From positions 24,778 to 88,777 of the forward strand of contig JAEWRW010000053.1 in NCBI GenBank assembly GCA_023398815.1: a stretch of 64,000 nt of DNA, in the 5' to 3' direction. Source of the DNA: Bacillota bacterium (GTDB taxonomy: Bacteria; Bacillota; Clostridia; Christensenellales; UMGS416). Of the stretch, positions 28,771 to 36,781 are shown piece by piece (the stretch's first letter is position 1; each line of letters begins with the position of its first letter). A program made the translations under genes and the position numbers. The notes beneath the pieces are model-generated. The model did not search any database and was not told the DNA's origin. It saw only the letters and a list, made by a program, of their open reading frames with translations.

Positions 28771-29247
28771 ATGCAACTGACAGTTCGCCAGCGTGTCATG
28801 GCGTTTGGCAAGCAATATCGGGCCATCGACGGCCATGGGCGGCAGCTCTATGAGGTGACCTCGGCGATTCTGTCGCCGGAGCGGCGCAAGGAAGTGCATG
28901 ACATGGACGGCCGTCTGCTGGCTTGGTGTGAGTGGCCGGTGATGGCCGGCCACGCCGAATGGGAGTGTGGTGCCCTGCGCGGCGGGTTGGAGATTCCGTT
29001 CATGAGCTTCTCGCCGGAGTGGGAGATGAGCCCGGCAGGGGGCGACCACTACACGATGACGGGCGACATGCTGCGCCACAACTTTACCGTGCAAGGCCCG
29101 GCGGGCACGGTGGCCACCATCGGCAAGCGCTTCCTGGCCTTCACCGACACTTACGAGGTGGAGACGATTGACACCGGGTTCCCCATGGAGTTGGCGCTGC
29201 TGCTGACGGCGCTCATCGACCACAAGTACCACAGTGACAACGGCTGA
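28771..29247 (+). CDS. LURP-one-related / YxjI family protein
   Basis: 158 residues. The pattern of short beta strands ending in a hydrophobic helix (DTGFPMELALLLTALIDHKY) is that of the tubby-like LURP-one/YxjI family, a membrane-tethered beta barrel around a helix. No enzymatic function is known. SD GAGGAGAGCC precedes the ATG. It lies 57 bp before pfk on the same strand. Confidence 0.65.
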   Translation: MQLTVRQRVMAFGKQYRAIDGHGRQLYEVTSAILSPERRKEVHDMDGRLLAWCEWPVMAGHAEWECGALRGGLEIPFMSFSPEWEMSPAGGDHYTMTGDMLRHNFTVQGPAGTVATIGKRFLAFTDTYEVETIDTGFPMELALLLTALIDHKYHSDNG

Positions 29248-29304
29248 GACGCATAGCGTCGACGGGGCCGTCCACACTACAAAGGGAGAGGAAGGGGAGG
29301 CACT

Positions 29305-30372
29305 ATGAAGCGCAGAATCGGCCTTTTGACCAGCGGTGGGGACTGCCCCGGCCTGAACGCTGCTATCCGCGGCGTGGCCAAGGCGGCCTACGAACTCTTC
29401 GATGCCGAGATCATCGGCTTTGGCAACGGCTACAAGGGCCTCATTGAGGGCGAATACCGGCAGATGGACCGGAGCGAATTCTCCGGCATCCTCACGCTGG
29501 GTGGCACCATTCTGGGCACCTCCCGCCAGCCTTTCAAGCTGATGCGCGTGGTGACCGACAACGTGGACAAGGTCCGCGAGATGAAGAAGAACTACGAGAA
29601 GCTGAAGCTCGACTGCCTTGTGACTCTGGGCGGTAACGGCACCCACAAGACGGCGAACCTGCTGAGTGGCGAGGGTCTCAACGTCATTGGCTTGCCCAAG
29701 ACGATTGACAACGACCTGTGGGGTACCGATGTGACATTCGGCTTCCACACGGCGGTGGACATCGCCACCGAAGTTGTCGATCGCATCCACACCACGGCAA
29801 CGTCACACGGGCGTGTCATGGTCATCGAACTCATGGGCAACAAGGCCGGCTGGCTGACGCTCTATGCCGGGGTGGCCGGCGGCGCGGACATCATCCTGCT
29901 GCCCGAGGTACCCTACGACATGGACAAGGTGACCGAGGCGGTGGAGGAGCGGCGGAAGCGGGGCAAGAATTTCTCCATCCTGGCGGTGGCCGAGGGCGCC
30001 ATGAGCCGCGAGGAAGCAGCCCTGCCCAAGAAAGAGCTCAAGGCCGTGTTGGAGGGGCGCACCATGCCCGTCTCCTATCGCATCGCCCAAGAGCTGCAAG
30101 CTCGCACTGGGGCCGAGACCCGCGTGGTGGTGCCGGGGCACATCCAGCGAGGGGGGTCGCCGTCGGCTTACGACCGGGTGCTGGCCACCAAGTTTGGCGC
30201 CTTTGCGGCTGAGCTCATCAAGCGGGAGGAATACGGCACCACGGTGGCGCTCCAGGGCGACCGGGTTGTGGCCAACAAGCTGCCGGACATCGCCGGCAAA
30301 GGAAAGCTCGTGCCCGCCGAGCATGAGCTCATTCGCCTGGGCAAGGACATCGGCATCTCCTTCGGCGACTGA
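29305..30372 (+). CDS. pfkA: 6-phosphofructokinase, donor type uncertain
   Basis: 355 residues, with GLLTSGGDCPGLNAAIRG at the N-terminus and the substrate loop PKTIDND (131-137). It phosphorylates fructose 6-phosphate. At the donor-determining sites it has GGNGT (109-113) and Lys132. Gly at the E. coli 104 position fits ATP, while Lys at the 124 position is typical of PPi-using or intermediate clades. The Asp of GGDG is replaced by Asn111. The length is about 35 residues longer than E. coli PfkA, as in that clade. SD GGGGAGG precedes it. Confidence 0.9.
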   Translation: MKRRIGLLTSGGDCPGLNAAIRGVAKAAYELFDAEIIGFGNGYKGLIEGEYRQMDRSEFSGILTLGGTILGTSRQPFKLMRVVTDNVDKVREMKKNYEKLKLDCLVTLGGNGTHKTANLLSGEGLNVIGLPKTIDNDLWGTDVTFGFHTAVDIATEVVDRIHTTATSHGRVMVIELMGNKAGWLTLYAGVAGGADIILLPEVPYDMDKVTEAVEERRKRGKNFSILAVAEGAMSREEAALPKKELKAVLEGRTMPVSYRIAQELQARTGAETRVVVPGHIQRGGSPSAYDRVLATKFGAFAAELIKREEYGTTVALQGDRVVANKLPDIAGKGKLVPAEHELIRLGKDIGISFGD

Positions 30373-30494
30373 CGGCAGACGCAAGGGTTGTCTACACACC
30401 GGGGATTTCCGCCAAAACGGAGGCCCCTTTTGGCAGGAAGGTGCACCCTCCGTGTCAAAGCATGAGGAGAGGACCGACAAAGGAGGAAACAACC

Positions 30495-30947
30495 ATGGTC
30501 ATTGGAACACTGGAGAAAAGCGCACGGGTCGAGGCGCTGCAGGCCGGCCTTGACAAGGCTTTCGCTTACATCCGCGCGTGGCAGAAGAACCCCCAGCCGG
30601 TGGGGCGGTACGAGATTGACGGCGACCGCGTCTACGCCCTGGTGCAGGAGTATGACAGCGCCGAGCCGACGGCCAAGAAGTGGGAGGCCCACCGCAACTA
30701 CCTGGACGTGCAGTTTGTGGCCGAGGGGCAGGAGACCATGTACTATGCCCCCGCTGGCACACTGACCCAGAAGGGCGACTACATCCCCGAAAAGGACATT
30801 GTGTACTTTGAAGAAGGCGCCGGCACGGCGCTGCGCTGCCCGGCGGAGACCTTCGCCATCTTCTTCCCGGAGGATCTGCACAAGCCTGGTTGCCTGTTGG
30901 AGGCTGTCGGCAAAGTCAAGAAAATCGTCGTCAAGGTGAAGCTGTAA
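30495..30947 (+). CDS. YhcH/YjgK/YiaL family cupin-like protein
   Basis: 150 residues. The signature AHRNYLDVQFVAEGQE and FFPEDLHKPG match the YhcH/YiaL/EbgC family of double-stranded beta-helix proteins, which accompany sialic-acid, gulonate or galactoside operons and may be sugar epimerases or isomerases. RBS AAAGGAGGAAAC fixes the ATG at 30495. It sits alone after pfk. Confidence 0.85.
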   Translation: MVIGTLEKSARVEALQAGLDKAFAYIRAWQKNPQPVGRYEIDGDRVYALVQEYDSAEPTAKKWEAHRNYLDVQFVAEGQETMYYAPAGTLTQKGDYIPEKDIVYFEEGAGTALRCPAETFAIFFPEDLHKPGCLLEAVGKVKKIVVKVKL

Positions 30948-30950
30948 CGC

Positions 30951-30990
30951 AAGGAAAGCCCTCTCCACGGTGTGGAGGGGGCTTTCCTTT
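30951..30990 (+). terminator. Terminator after the YhcH gene
   Basis: A 16-bp imperfect stem (GGAAAGCCCTCTCCAC against GTGGAGGGGGCTTTCC) with a 3-nt loop ends in TTT. Confidence 0.9.
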
Positions 30991-30995
30991 CGCTA

Positions 30996-31232
30996 CTGCC
31001 GCTGTGGCGACAGCAGCGAATCAAACAACTTGTTCTCGTTATGGCCAGATCGGTCGCCGCGCATGTCGCCGACCGATCACAAATTGTAGCTCTCATGCGG
31101 GCTTCCAAGGATAAGTTGCGCCTTCGGGCGGGGTTTTCTCTTCTGTCGCACTGACCCAGTCTTTCCTCCCGCCGAATGAATCGGCGAGAGGTTCTTCTCC
31201 CATTGGTCGTTCTAGGGGGGGTGTAGACACTC
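30996..31232 (+). repeat. Intergenic structured repeat, copy B
   Basis: Related to copies A, C, D1 and D2. H1 is GATCGGTCG/CGACCGATC (31048-31056, 31070-31078) and H2 is CCTCCCGCCGA with TCGGCGAGAGG (one mismatch). It ends in GTAGACACTC as copy C does. It lies between convergent yhcH and dgt. The rest of the gap to 31424 contains one extra hairpin, CCCCG/CGGGG around GCACCGC/GCGGTGC (31303-31340), and nothing else I recognise. Confidence 0.8.
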
Positions 31233-31424
31233 TGAGCCCTTTGACACTGTGAAGAGGATTCTTTGCTCTTTGCATCGGTGATCTTCTCTGGTGACAGAAG
31301 CCCCGTAGCACCGCGCAGGCGGTGCGTGTGATTCGGGGATGGGGATACACGGGAGTTCTCGGTGCGCTGTAGGGGTTTGCAGCGCTACTACCAAAGTCGG
31401 AGATAGGCCGAACGTCGTTGGGGA

Positions 31425-32546
31425 TCAGTCGTCGAAGGCGATGGGCTCGGGCTGGGTGAGCTGTGTGTTGCACCGCAGGGCGTAGTTGTCGCTCATGCCT
31501 GCGATGTAGTCACAAAGGAGCCGGGCGTCGTTGGCGCCTTCCTGGGCGTACAGGGCCGTCCTCTGCGCCAGGTACCGGCCAAAGGCGCGGTCGCAGGACA
31601 AGGGGCGCTCCTGCCATCCGGCCGGGTCGCGGCCCAGCTCATCAAGACCGCTCTGTAGGTGCTCAAACATCCCTTCCAGGATGCGCCGGCAGTACTGTTG
31701 ATAGCGCACCAGCCGCTCGTGGTTGTAGATGCGCTCGTAGTTGAAGTCCCTCAGGTGGCGGAGCAGCGCGTAGCGCCGGTCTGAGAAGCCCATGGCATGG
31801 GAGGTCATCGACGTCTCAATGAGGTCAATGACCAGGGTGTTGATGATGGAGCCATTGGTTTCGCCCAGCTCCTGGCGGACATCGTCAGGCAGGTCGCGGC
31901 GCTCGATGAGACGGGCGCGTAGTGCGTCCTCCACATCCCGGCCGAGGTAGGCGATCTTGTCGGCGAAGCGCACGGCGCAACCCTCCCAGGTGGCCGGCGT
32001 CATCAGACCCTGCGCGGCCTTGTCTGCCGGGTCGAGAAACCGCCCGTCGGGCTCCAACCACTGCTCAAACACCTCACCGTTGTGGCAGAGGATGGCATCC
32101 CGCACGGCAAAGGTCAGGTTCATGCCCTGGCCGTCGGCCAGGCAATCGACCACCCGCAGGCTGTGGGGCTCGTGCTGGAAGGGGCGAGGCAGCGCCCCCT
32201 GGGTGAGATGTTGCAGCACCCGCTCGCCGGTGTGGCCGAAGGGCGCGTGCCCCAGGTCGTGGCCCAGGCCGGCGGCGTAAGCCAGCTCGCCATCCAGCGC
32301 CCAGCCCTGGCGTGAGAGCCCCCGGCAGATGGTGCCGGCGATGGTGGCCACGTGCAGCACGTGCTCAATGCGGGTGCAGATGTGGTCGTTCTCCGGCGCG
32401 AAGAGAAACTGGGTCTTGTGCTTCAGCCGGCGGAAGGGCGTGGAGTGGATGATGGCCGTTTGGTCCCGGAAGTAGGGGCCGCGCACGTCCTCGGGTCGCG
32501 GCTGTCGGCGGGTCGTCAGTTGCGCCTCCGTCAACGGGTTTAGCAT
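31425..32546 (-). CDS. dgt: dGTPase-like HD-domain triphosphohydrolase
   Basis: 373 residues with the HD metal ligands in TRIEHVLHV (His62) and GLGHDLGHAPFGHTGE (His96-Asp97), and the start-region motif FRRLKHKTQFLF typical of Dgt proteins. It hydrolyses dNTPs to nucleosides and triphosphate. I used the ATG at 32546 behind GGGAGGACGCC; the frame opens further upstream without support. It is divergent from another HD gene. Confidence 0.9.
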   Translation of the reverse strand: MLNPLTEAQLTTRRQPRPEDVRGPYFRDQTAIIHSTPFRRLKHKTQFLFAPENDHICTRIEHVLHVATIAGTICRGLSRQGWALDGELAYAAGLGHDLGHAPFGHTGERVLQHLTQGALPRPFQHEPHSLRVVDCLADGQGMNLTFAVRDAILCHNGEVFEQWLEPDGRFLDPADKAAQGLMTPATWEGCAVRFADKIAYLGRDVEDALRARLIERRDLPDDVRQELGETNGSIINTLVIDLIETSMTSHAMGFSDRRYALLRHLRDFNYERIYNHERLVRYQQYCRRILEGMFEHLQSGLDELGRDPAGWQERPLSCDRAFGRYLAQRTALYAQEGANDARLLCDYIAGMSDNYALRCNTQLTQPEPIAFDD

Positions 32547-32591
32547 GGCGTCCTCCCGGCGGGCCGTCGGTTGTTTCGGCCCTGCGTTGTG

Positions 32592-32597
32592 TATAAT
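32592..32597 (+). promoter_or_regulatory. -10 box of the HD gene
   Basis: TATAAT lies 42 bp before the start codon. A matching -35 box is poor (GGTTGT at 17 bp). Confidence 0.4.
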
Positions 32598-32639
32598 AGT
32601 AGCAGAATCGCTGGTAAATGCAAGAAAAGGAGCAATGGA

Positions 32640-33125
32640 ATGGAACGGTTGGAGCAGCTGCGGCGGCGGGTGGATCGCATCCTCCTGGATCAGGACGACA
32701 ATGAACTGCGCCACGATGGGTTTGCCCATCTATATGGGGTGTCGCTGGCCGCCTCACTGCTGGCGGCGCGCCGGGGGCTGGTGCAGGAGTTGTGTGCTGC
32801 CGCCGGCATGCTGCACGATCTCTATACCTATGAGACAGGGGAGGAGCGTGACCACGCCCGGCACGGGGCGGAGATCGCCGCGCGTATGCTGCGTGAGGCC
32901 GAGGACTTCACCGAGGAGGAGATCGACACGGTCGTGACGAGCATTCGCTGCCACAGCGACAAAGGCGAGGTGGACGGCCCCTATGACGAGTGCCTGAAGG
33001 ATGCCGATGTGCTGCAGCATTGGCTCTACGAGCCGGGTAAGAAATTCAACCGCGACAAGGCTGACCGCCTGCGGGCAACGATGGCGGAGTTGGGGCTGGC
33101 AGGCGTGGTGAAGGAGGAGGAGTGA
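32640..33125 (+). CDS. HD-domain phosphohydrolase, small
   Basis: 161 residues. HD-type ligands are in GFAHLYGVSLAA, AGMLHDLYTYE and RHGAEIAARML, with a later ECLKDADVLQHW. This is the general pattern of small HD hydrolases acting on nucleotides. The ATG at 32640 stands 7 nt after AAAGGAG; the nearby ATG at 32635 is in another frame. The substrate is unknown. Confidence 0.78.
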   Translation: MERLEQLRRRVDRILLDQDDNELRHDGFAHLYGVSLAASLLAARRGLVQELCAAAGMLHDLYTYETGEERDHARHGAEIAARMLREAEDFTEEEIDTVVTSIRCHSDKGEVDGPYDECLKDADVLQHWLYEPGKKFNRDKADRLRATMAELGLAGVVKEEE

Positions 33126-33239
33126 GGGCGGTTAGGAGGAACCCTGGGCGATGTCGGTGCGGTTCACTCCACACGCACCGTTACATCCTATGGATTGGCC
33201 GGTACCCGGTGAAGGGACGCTTCCAGAGGGAAGTGGTTC

Positions 33240-33704
33240 CTATTCTGCGCGTTGTAGATTCCCTCTGAGCAGTCGTTCATTCAATTCCCATAAGCCTGTT
33301 TTTTGGCTTTCATACGTAAACATAGAGAACGCTTCATCAAATGAATGCCACTGTATATCGCTGTGCTGTTCGGAATGCTTTATTTCATCAACTGGCATAG
33401 CGAAGAAATAGATCGGTACTACGACAATATCCTCGCCCCATTCCGCGGCGTGTGAGCCGAAAACAATGGCTGGCACATAGCTCATGGAGGTAAGTCTGAA
33501 TAGCGGAACGGTGCCGCTAACCCCCGCTTCATAGGAAGCGACGCGCAATGCGGCTTGTTCAGGAGTTTCGTCATCTCGGATACCTCCCGATGCCCCTTGA
33601 AAAATACTGGGATCGTCAGTTCTTTGCATCACAGCGAATTCCAGCTTATTATTTTCATTGGTTCTGAAGAAGTAGATATGAACATTTTTAGCGCGTCGAA
33701 TCAT
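33240..33704 (-). CDS. Nudix-fold protein with degenerate Nudix box, AT-rich
   Basis: 154 residues. The Nudix box is recognisable as GGIRDDE-x7-R-VASYEAG: Gly, the first Glu, Arg, the last Glu and Gly are in place, but the Glu after Arg is Val and the next Glu is Tyr. Two of three metal-binding glutamates are thus missing, so hydrolysis may be weak or lost. The gene is visibly richer in A and T than all neighbours, which suggests recent transfer. Three ATG codons start the frame (33710, 33707, 33704); the last is best spaced from GGGAG. Confidence 0.7.
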   Translation of the reverse strand: MIRRAKNVHIYFFRTNENNKLEFAVMQRTDDPSIFQGASGGIRDDETPEQAALRVASYEAGVSGTVPLFRLTSMSYVPAIVFGSHAAEWGEDIVVVPIYFFAMPVDEIKHSEQHSDIQWHSFDEAFSMFTYESQKTGLWELNERLLRGNLQRAE

Positions 33705-33893
33705 CATCATATCTCCCGGACAATTGTACTCTGTACTTCAAAGCTGCTCGGCGAACTCCTGTTGATCTATGGTATAGCATAGGGGTCTGAGGGCTTGACC
33801 CTGGCCGCATTTTGACATCAATATGCGATGCTTGCGCGGGCAAAAGAAAAGGCAGCAAGTCAAAAACTCACTACCCTTATCGTTCTTTGTGAC

Positions 33894-33925
33894 AGCCGCC
33901 CTCCGGGTGGCTTTGTTCGTGTTCT
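33894..33925 (+). terminator. Hairpin next to the jag stop codon
   Basis: AGCCGCCC and GGGTGGCT pair with one G-U, only in the plus orientation, followed by TTGTTCGTGTTCTTTATT. It may serve readthrough from the plus strand; in the minus direction it has a mismatch and no T-run. Confidence 0.4.
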
Positions 33926-34579
33926 TTATTCTTCCTCGTTGGCCCCAGCCACGGCGATGATGACATGGCGGTAGGGGTCGTCACCCTCCGACCAAGTGCT
34001 GATGCCGTCAAAGCCCTGCAGCGCCGTGTGGATGATGCGTCGCTCGTAGGAGTTCATCGGCTCCAGCGCTTGCTTCTGGCCGGTCTGCACGGCCTTCTCC
34101 GCCAGGTGGTTGGCCAGGCGGGTCAGGGTTTCCTCCCGTCGGGCGCGGTAATTGCTCACGTCCAGCGACACGCGGTAGTAGGTTTCGCTGTCGTGGCCCT
34201 GGGGGTTGACGACCAGGCCCGTGAGCAGCTGCAGAGCGTCCAGGGCATCGCCGTGGTGGCCGATCATCGGGCCTACGTTGTCGCCATCCACCCGCACGGT
34301 CATGTTCTGGCCGTCCTCCTCCACCTGTATGGTGGGCTCGGGCAAGTCCATCAGGCTGGCGACCCGCTTGAGGAAGTTGACCGCCACGCTGGCAGGTGCG
34401 CTCATCTTCTCAATTTCGGTCACTTTGACCCGGGCGAGCTTGGCGCCGATACCGAGGATCCCCCGGCTGCCTTCGTCCAGCACCTCAATGTCCACGCGGT
34501 TGCGATCCAGACGCAATTGTTTGAGGGCGGCGGCAATGGCGTCCTCGGTGGTTTTGCCTACGCATTCAACCGATTTCAT
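33926..34579 (-). CDS. jag: RNA-binding protein KhpB/Jag (SpoIIIJ-associated)
   Basis: 217 residues: Jag-N domain with GRGILGIGAK-like sequence (residues ~38-48), KH domain with the GxxG loop IGHHG, and a C-terminal R3H domain with NSYERRIIHTAL. It binds RNA and works with KhpA in cell elongation and division. It starts 6 nt after yidC, so it is coupled to it. Confidence 0.95.
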   Translation of the reverse strand: MKSVECVGKTTEDAIAAALKQLRLDRNRVDIEVLDEGSRGILGIGAKLARVKVTEIEKMSAPASVAVNFLKRVASLMDLPEPTIQVEEDGQNMTVRVDGDNVGPMIGHHGDALDALQLLTGLVVNPQGHDSETYYRVSLDVSNYRARREETLTRLANHLAEKAVQTGQKQALEPMNSYERRIIHTALQGFDGISTWSEGDDPYRHVIIAVAGANEEE

Positions 34580-34585
34580 CGATGC

Positions 34586-35584
34586 TTATTGACCTCCCTT
34601 GGGGTTATTTTTCTGCTTATAAGCGGCCTTGCGGGCCTTCTGCTCGGCAATCTCGGTCTTCTTCTCCTCCAGCAGGCGGGCTTCCTCGGCGGCGCGTTCC
34701 GCCTCTATCACGGCCAATTTTTTCTGCTTGTGTGCCCAGTAACGGTCCACGCAGAAGAACGTGCCCATGGACCAGAGGTTGCTGGTGATCCAGTACAGGG
34801 CGAAGATGGAGTTGGCGGTGGCGGTGAAGAAGAGGGACATCACGGGGAACATGTACATCATAACCTTGGTGTTCATCATGCCCTGCTGCTGGGGGTTGGG
34901 GGTGGTGGGCTGGGCGGGCATGGTCATCTTGGTCATGAAGAAGCTGGACAGAGCCGACAGGATCGGCAGGATGAACCAGCCGTTGTAGACATTCTTATAC
35001 TGCTCGATCAACCCGGCGAATACCTGGTTGTACGACTCCAGCGTGATGCCGGCGTTGTGGAAAGAGCTGAAACGCTCCACCACACTGTAGGGCGGAATGA
35101 CCGTGGAGTTGAGCCCCATGAAGGTGCCGAAGGTATCGGGCTGCCAGACGTTGGTAATCCAGAAGAAATGCTCCAACACCGGCGTTCCGCCGTCCTTGAC
35201 CAGGTTATAGAGGTTGAGAATTTCTTGACCGGCGATGTTCTGCAGGGCACCGAAGAACGCGAAGAACAGCGGCAGCTGGATGAGGCTGGGCAAACACCCC
35301 GAGAAAGGGCTGACGTGCTCCGTCTTGTAGAGCTCCATCGTCTTTTGGGCGGCCTTTTCCTTGTCGTTTTTATACTTCTCGTTGATGACGGCAATCTTGG
35401 GCTGCAGGGCGGTCGTCTTTTTCATGGAGATCTTCTGCTTGATGTCCAGCGGCAGCAACAGCCCGCGGAACAGAATCGTGAGCAGAACGATCGACCAACC
35501 GTAGCTGGGAACGAGTATATTTATCCAGTCCAGCAGGACTTTGAAAACTTCACTGATTGCCCGTATGGGGGCCCAATCGTACAT
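34586..35584 (-). CDS. yidC: Membrane protein insertase YidC/SpoIIIJ
   Basis: 332 residues. The core YidC domain has GWSIVLLTILFRGLLLPLDIKQK (containing the hydrophilic-groove Arg), FSGCLPSLIQLPLFFAFFGAL and FALYWITSNLWSM. A charged Lys/Glu-rich C-terminal tail follows. It lacks the large periplasmic domain of Gram-negative YidC. SD AGGAGACC precedes the ATG. It is unusual in having no obvious lipobox. Confidence 0.96.
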   Translation of the reverse strand: MYDWAPIRAISEVFKVLLDWINILVPSYGWSIVLLTILFRGLLLPLDIKQKISMKKTTALQPKIAVINEKYKNDKEKAAQKTMELYKTEHVSPFSGCLPSLIQLPLFFAFFGALQNIAGQEILNLYNLVKDGGTPVLEHFFWITNVWQPDTFGTFMGLNSTVIPPYSVVERFSSFHNAGITLESYNQVFAGLIEQYKNVYNGWFILPILSALSSFFMTKMTMPAQPTTPNPQQQGMMNTKVMMYMFPVMSLFFTATANSIFALYWITSNLWSMGTFFCVDRYWAHKQKKLAVIEAERAAEEARLLEEKKTEIAEQKARKAAYKQKNNPKGGQ

Positions 35585-35596
35585 CTCAGGTCTCCT

Positions 35597-35845
35597 TTAA
35601 TGGTGCTTGGGGCAGTGGCCATGGTGTGCGGGAAGCTCGGGCACAGGGTCGTACCCGCCGGGGAACAGGGGATTGCAGCGCAGCAGGCGTTTCAGCGCCA
35701 GCCACCCACCACGGGCCGCCCCATACCGGGTGATGGCCTGGGCAGCGTACTCGCTGCAGGTGGGCAGGTACCGGCAGGCCGGTGGCAGCAACGGCGACAG
35801 CCGCCGTTTATACCAACCCAGCAGGGCCAGCAGGAGCCTTTGCAC
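35597..35845 (-). CDS. yidD: Membrane protein insertion efficiency factor YidD
   Basis: 82 residues with the family core YKRRLSPLLPPACRYLPTCSEYA and RCNPLFPGGYDPVP. The GTG start at 35845 agrees with the usual N-terminus (basic, LLLALLGWYKR) and follows AAAGGA. It overlaps rnpA by 38 nt. Confidence 0.95.
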   Translation of the reverse strand: MQRLLLALLGWYKRRLSPLLPPACRYLPTCSEYAAQAITRYGAARGGWLALKRLLRCNPLFPGGYDPVPELPAHHGHCPKHH

Positions 35846-36197
35846 GTCGGTTTGGTCCTTTCATCAATCCGCTGCGGTTGAGAAGATCCACCATGGCGGT
35901 CTCCAGCGTGCGGTAGTCGGCGTCCGCCGCCGCGCCACGCGCCACAAAGACCAGCAGGTGCCCCCCCGTGATGCCGGGCAGATACCCACGACAAGCCGCT
36001 CGTAGCCGCCGCTTGATGCGGTTGCGCACGACCGACTTGCCGACCTTCTTACTTACGGAAAAACCCACCCTCAAGCTGCCGGGCGGGCCTGATTTGGCGT
36101 ATACCAGGGAAAGCGTGCGGTTGGCGCAGGACCGGCCTTTGCTGTACACGTATTTGAATTGCGCGTTCTTTCGAAGGCGGTACCTGGCGCTGAGCAA
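35808..36197 (-). CDS. rnpA: Ribonuclease P protein component
   Basis: 129 residues from a TTG start at 36197, chosen because AGGAGG lies 7 nt upstream and the protein then begins MLSARYRLRKNAQF, as RnpA normally does. An ATG at 36218 would add seven residues but lacks an SD. The RNA-binding signature is VGKSVVRNRIKRRLR. It cleaves 5' leaders of pre-tRNA with the RNase P RNA. Confidence 0.94.
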   Translation of the reverse strand: MLSARYRLRKNAQFKYVYSKGRSCANRTLSLVYAKSGPPGSLRVGFSVSKKVGKSVVRNRIKRRLRAACRGYLPGITGGHLLVFVARGAAADADYRTLETAMVDLLNRSGLMKGPNRRAKAPAGPAGLV

Positions 36198-36243
36198 GAC
36201 GCTTCCTCCTGTGTGCATGGGTGGAGGCCCGGCACAAACTGCA

Positions 36244-36268
36244 AAGGCCGGTGTTGGCCGGCCTTTTT
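36244..36268 (-). terminator. Hairpin between rpmH and rnpA
   Basis: AAGGCCGG and CCGGCCTT form an 8-bp stem with loop TGTTGG. It is flanked by A/T runs on both sides, so it may act in either direction or attenuate rnpA relative to rpmH. Confidence 0.5.
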
Positions 36269-36278
36269 GCTGTGCGGA

Positions 36279-36413
36279 TTAGGCAGTGAGCACCTTGCGG
36301 CCCCTGGCCCTGCGGCGGGCAAGCACCTTGCGGCCATTCTTGGTGGCCATGCGCTTGCGGAAACCATGCTCCATCTTGCGCTGTCTCTTCTTAGGCTGAT
36401 ATGGTCTGACCAT
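36279..36413 (-). CDS. rpmH: 50S ribosomal protein L34
   Basis: 44 residues, beginning MVRPYQPKKRQRKMEHGFRK and ending RRRARGRKVLTA. This is the full L34 sequence. It heads the rpmH-rnpA-yidD-yidC-jag operon. dnaA, its usual neighbour, is not on the other side. Confidence 0.98.
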   Translation of the reverse strand: MVRPYQPKKRQRKMEHGFRKRMATKNGRKVLARRRARGRKVLTA

Positions 36414-36493
36414 CGTCGCTACCCCTTTTCTTGTTGTGACGCCCAGGGTTCCTTGGCGACGAGGCCAAGCGTGCCTGAAGCATTTGCCATATC

Positions 36494-36522
36494 ATTATAA
36501 AGGCGGCGTGTTGGGCTGTCAA
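36494..36522 (-). promoter_or_regulatory. Promoter of the rpmH operon
   Basis: Minus strand TTGACA and TATAAT with exactly 17 bp spacing, leaving a leader of about 75 nt. Confidence 0.92.
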
Positions 36523-36572
36523 TAAAATCTTCACCCCGCCCGGCTGTAGAATGGCTTAAAACGATCGTTCCG

Positions 36573-36602
36573 TTGACAGTTGTTGGATGGAACCGATATA
36601 CT
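36573..36602 (+). promoter_or_regulatory. Promoter of the candidate small RNA
   Basis: TTGACA and TATACT are separated by 18 bp, divergent from the rpmH promoter. A palindrome AACGATCGTT lies just upstream (36560-36569) and could be an operator. Confidence 0.7.
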
Positions 36603-36608
36603 TGTGCC

Positions 36609-36741
36609 AAATGATGGAAAGAGGTGGCGTTGTATGATGGATCGAAACGCCGCGAAGGCGGCTGACAACTGAATCACCGTATCCAGACAGCTCTTTCCCG
36701 CCCATAAGGCATGAAACGCGCGGCTGCTGTCGCGCTTTTTT
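36609..36741 (+). ncRNA. Candidate small RNA (~130 nt) between rpmH and rsgA
   Basis: It has a promoter upstream and a terminator at its end. The body is closed by GGAAAGAG/CTCTTTCC (36616-36623, 36691-36698). Inside are GTTGT/ACAAC (36629-36633, 36665-36669) and GCCGC-GAAG-GCGGC (36649-36662). The terminator stem GCGCGGC-TGCT-GTCGCGC (36718-36735) is followed by six T. No open frame with SD is present. The compact multi-branch fold is riboswitch-like, but no known class was recognised. Confidence 0.6.
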
Positions 36742-36755
36742 GTTGCCCAAAATCG

Positions 36756-36781
36756 GCCGAAGGCACTGCCTTCGGCTTTTT
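36756..36781 (+). terminator. Second, tandem terminator
   Basis: GCCGAAGGC-ACT-GCCTTCGGC followed by five T, only 14 bp after the first terminator. Together they isolate the small RNA from rsgA. Confidence 0.92.
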
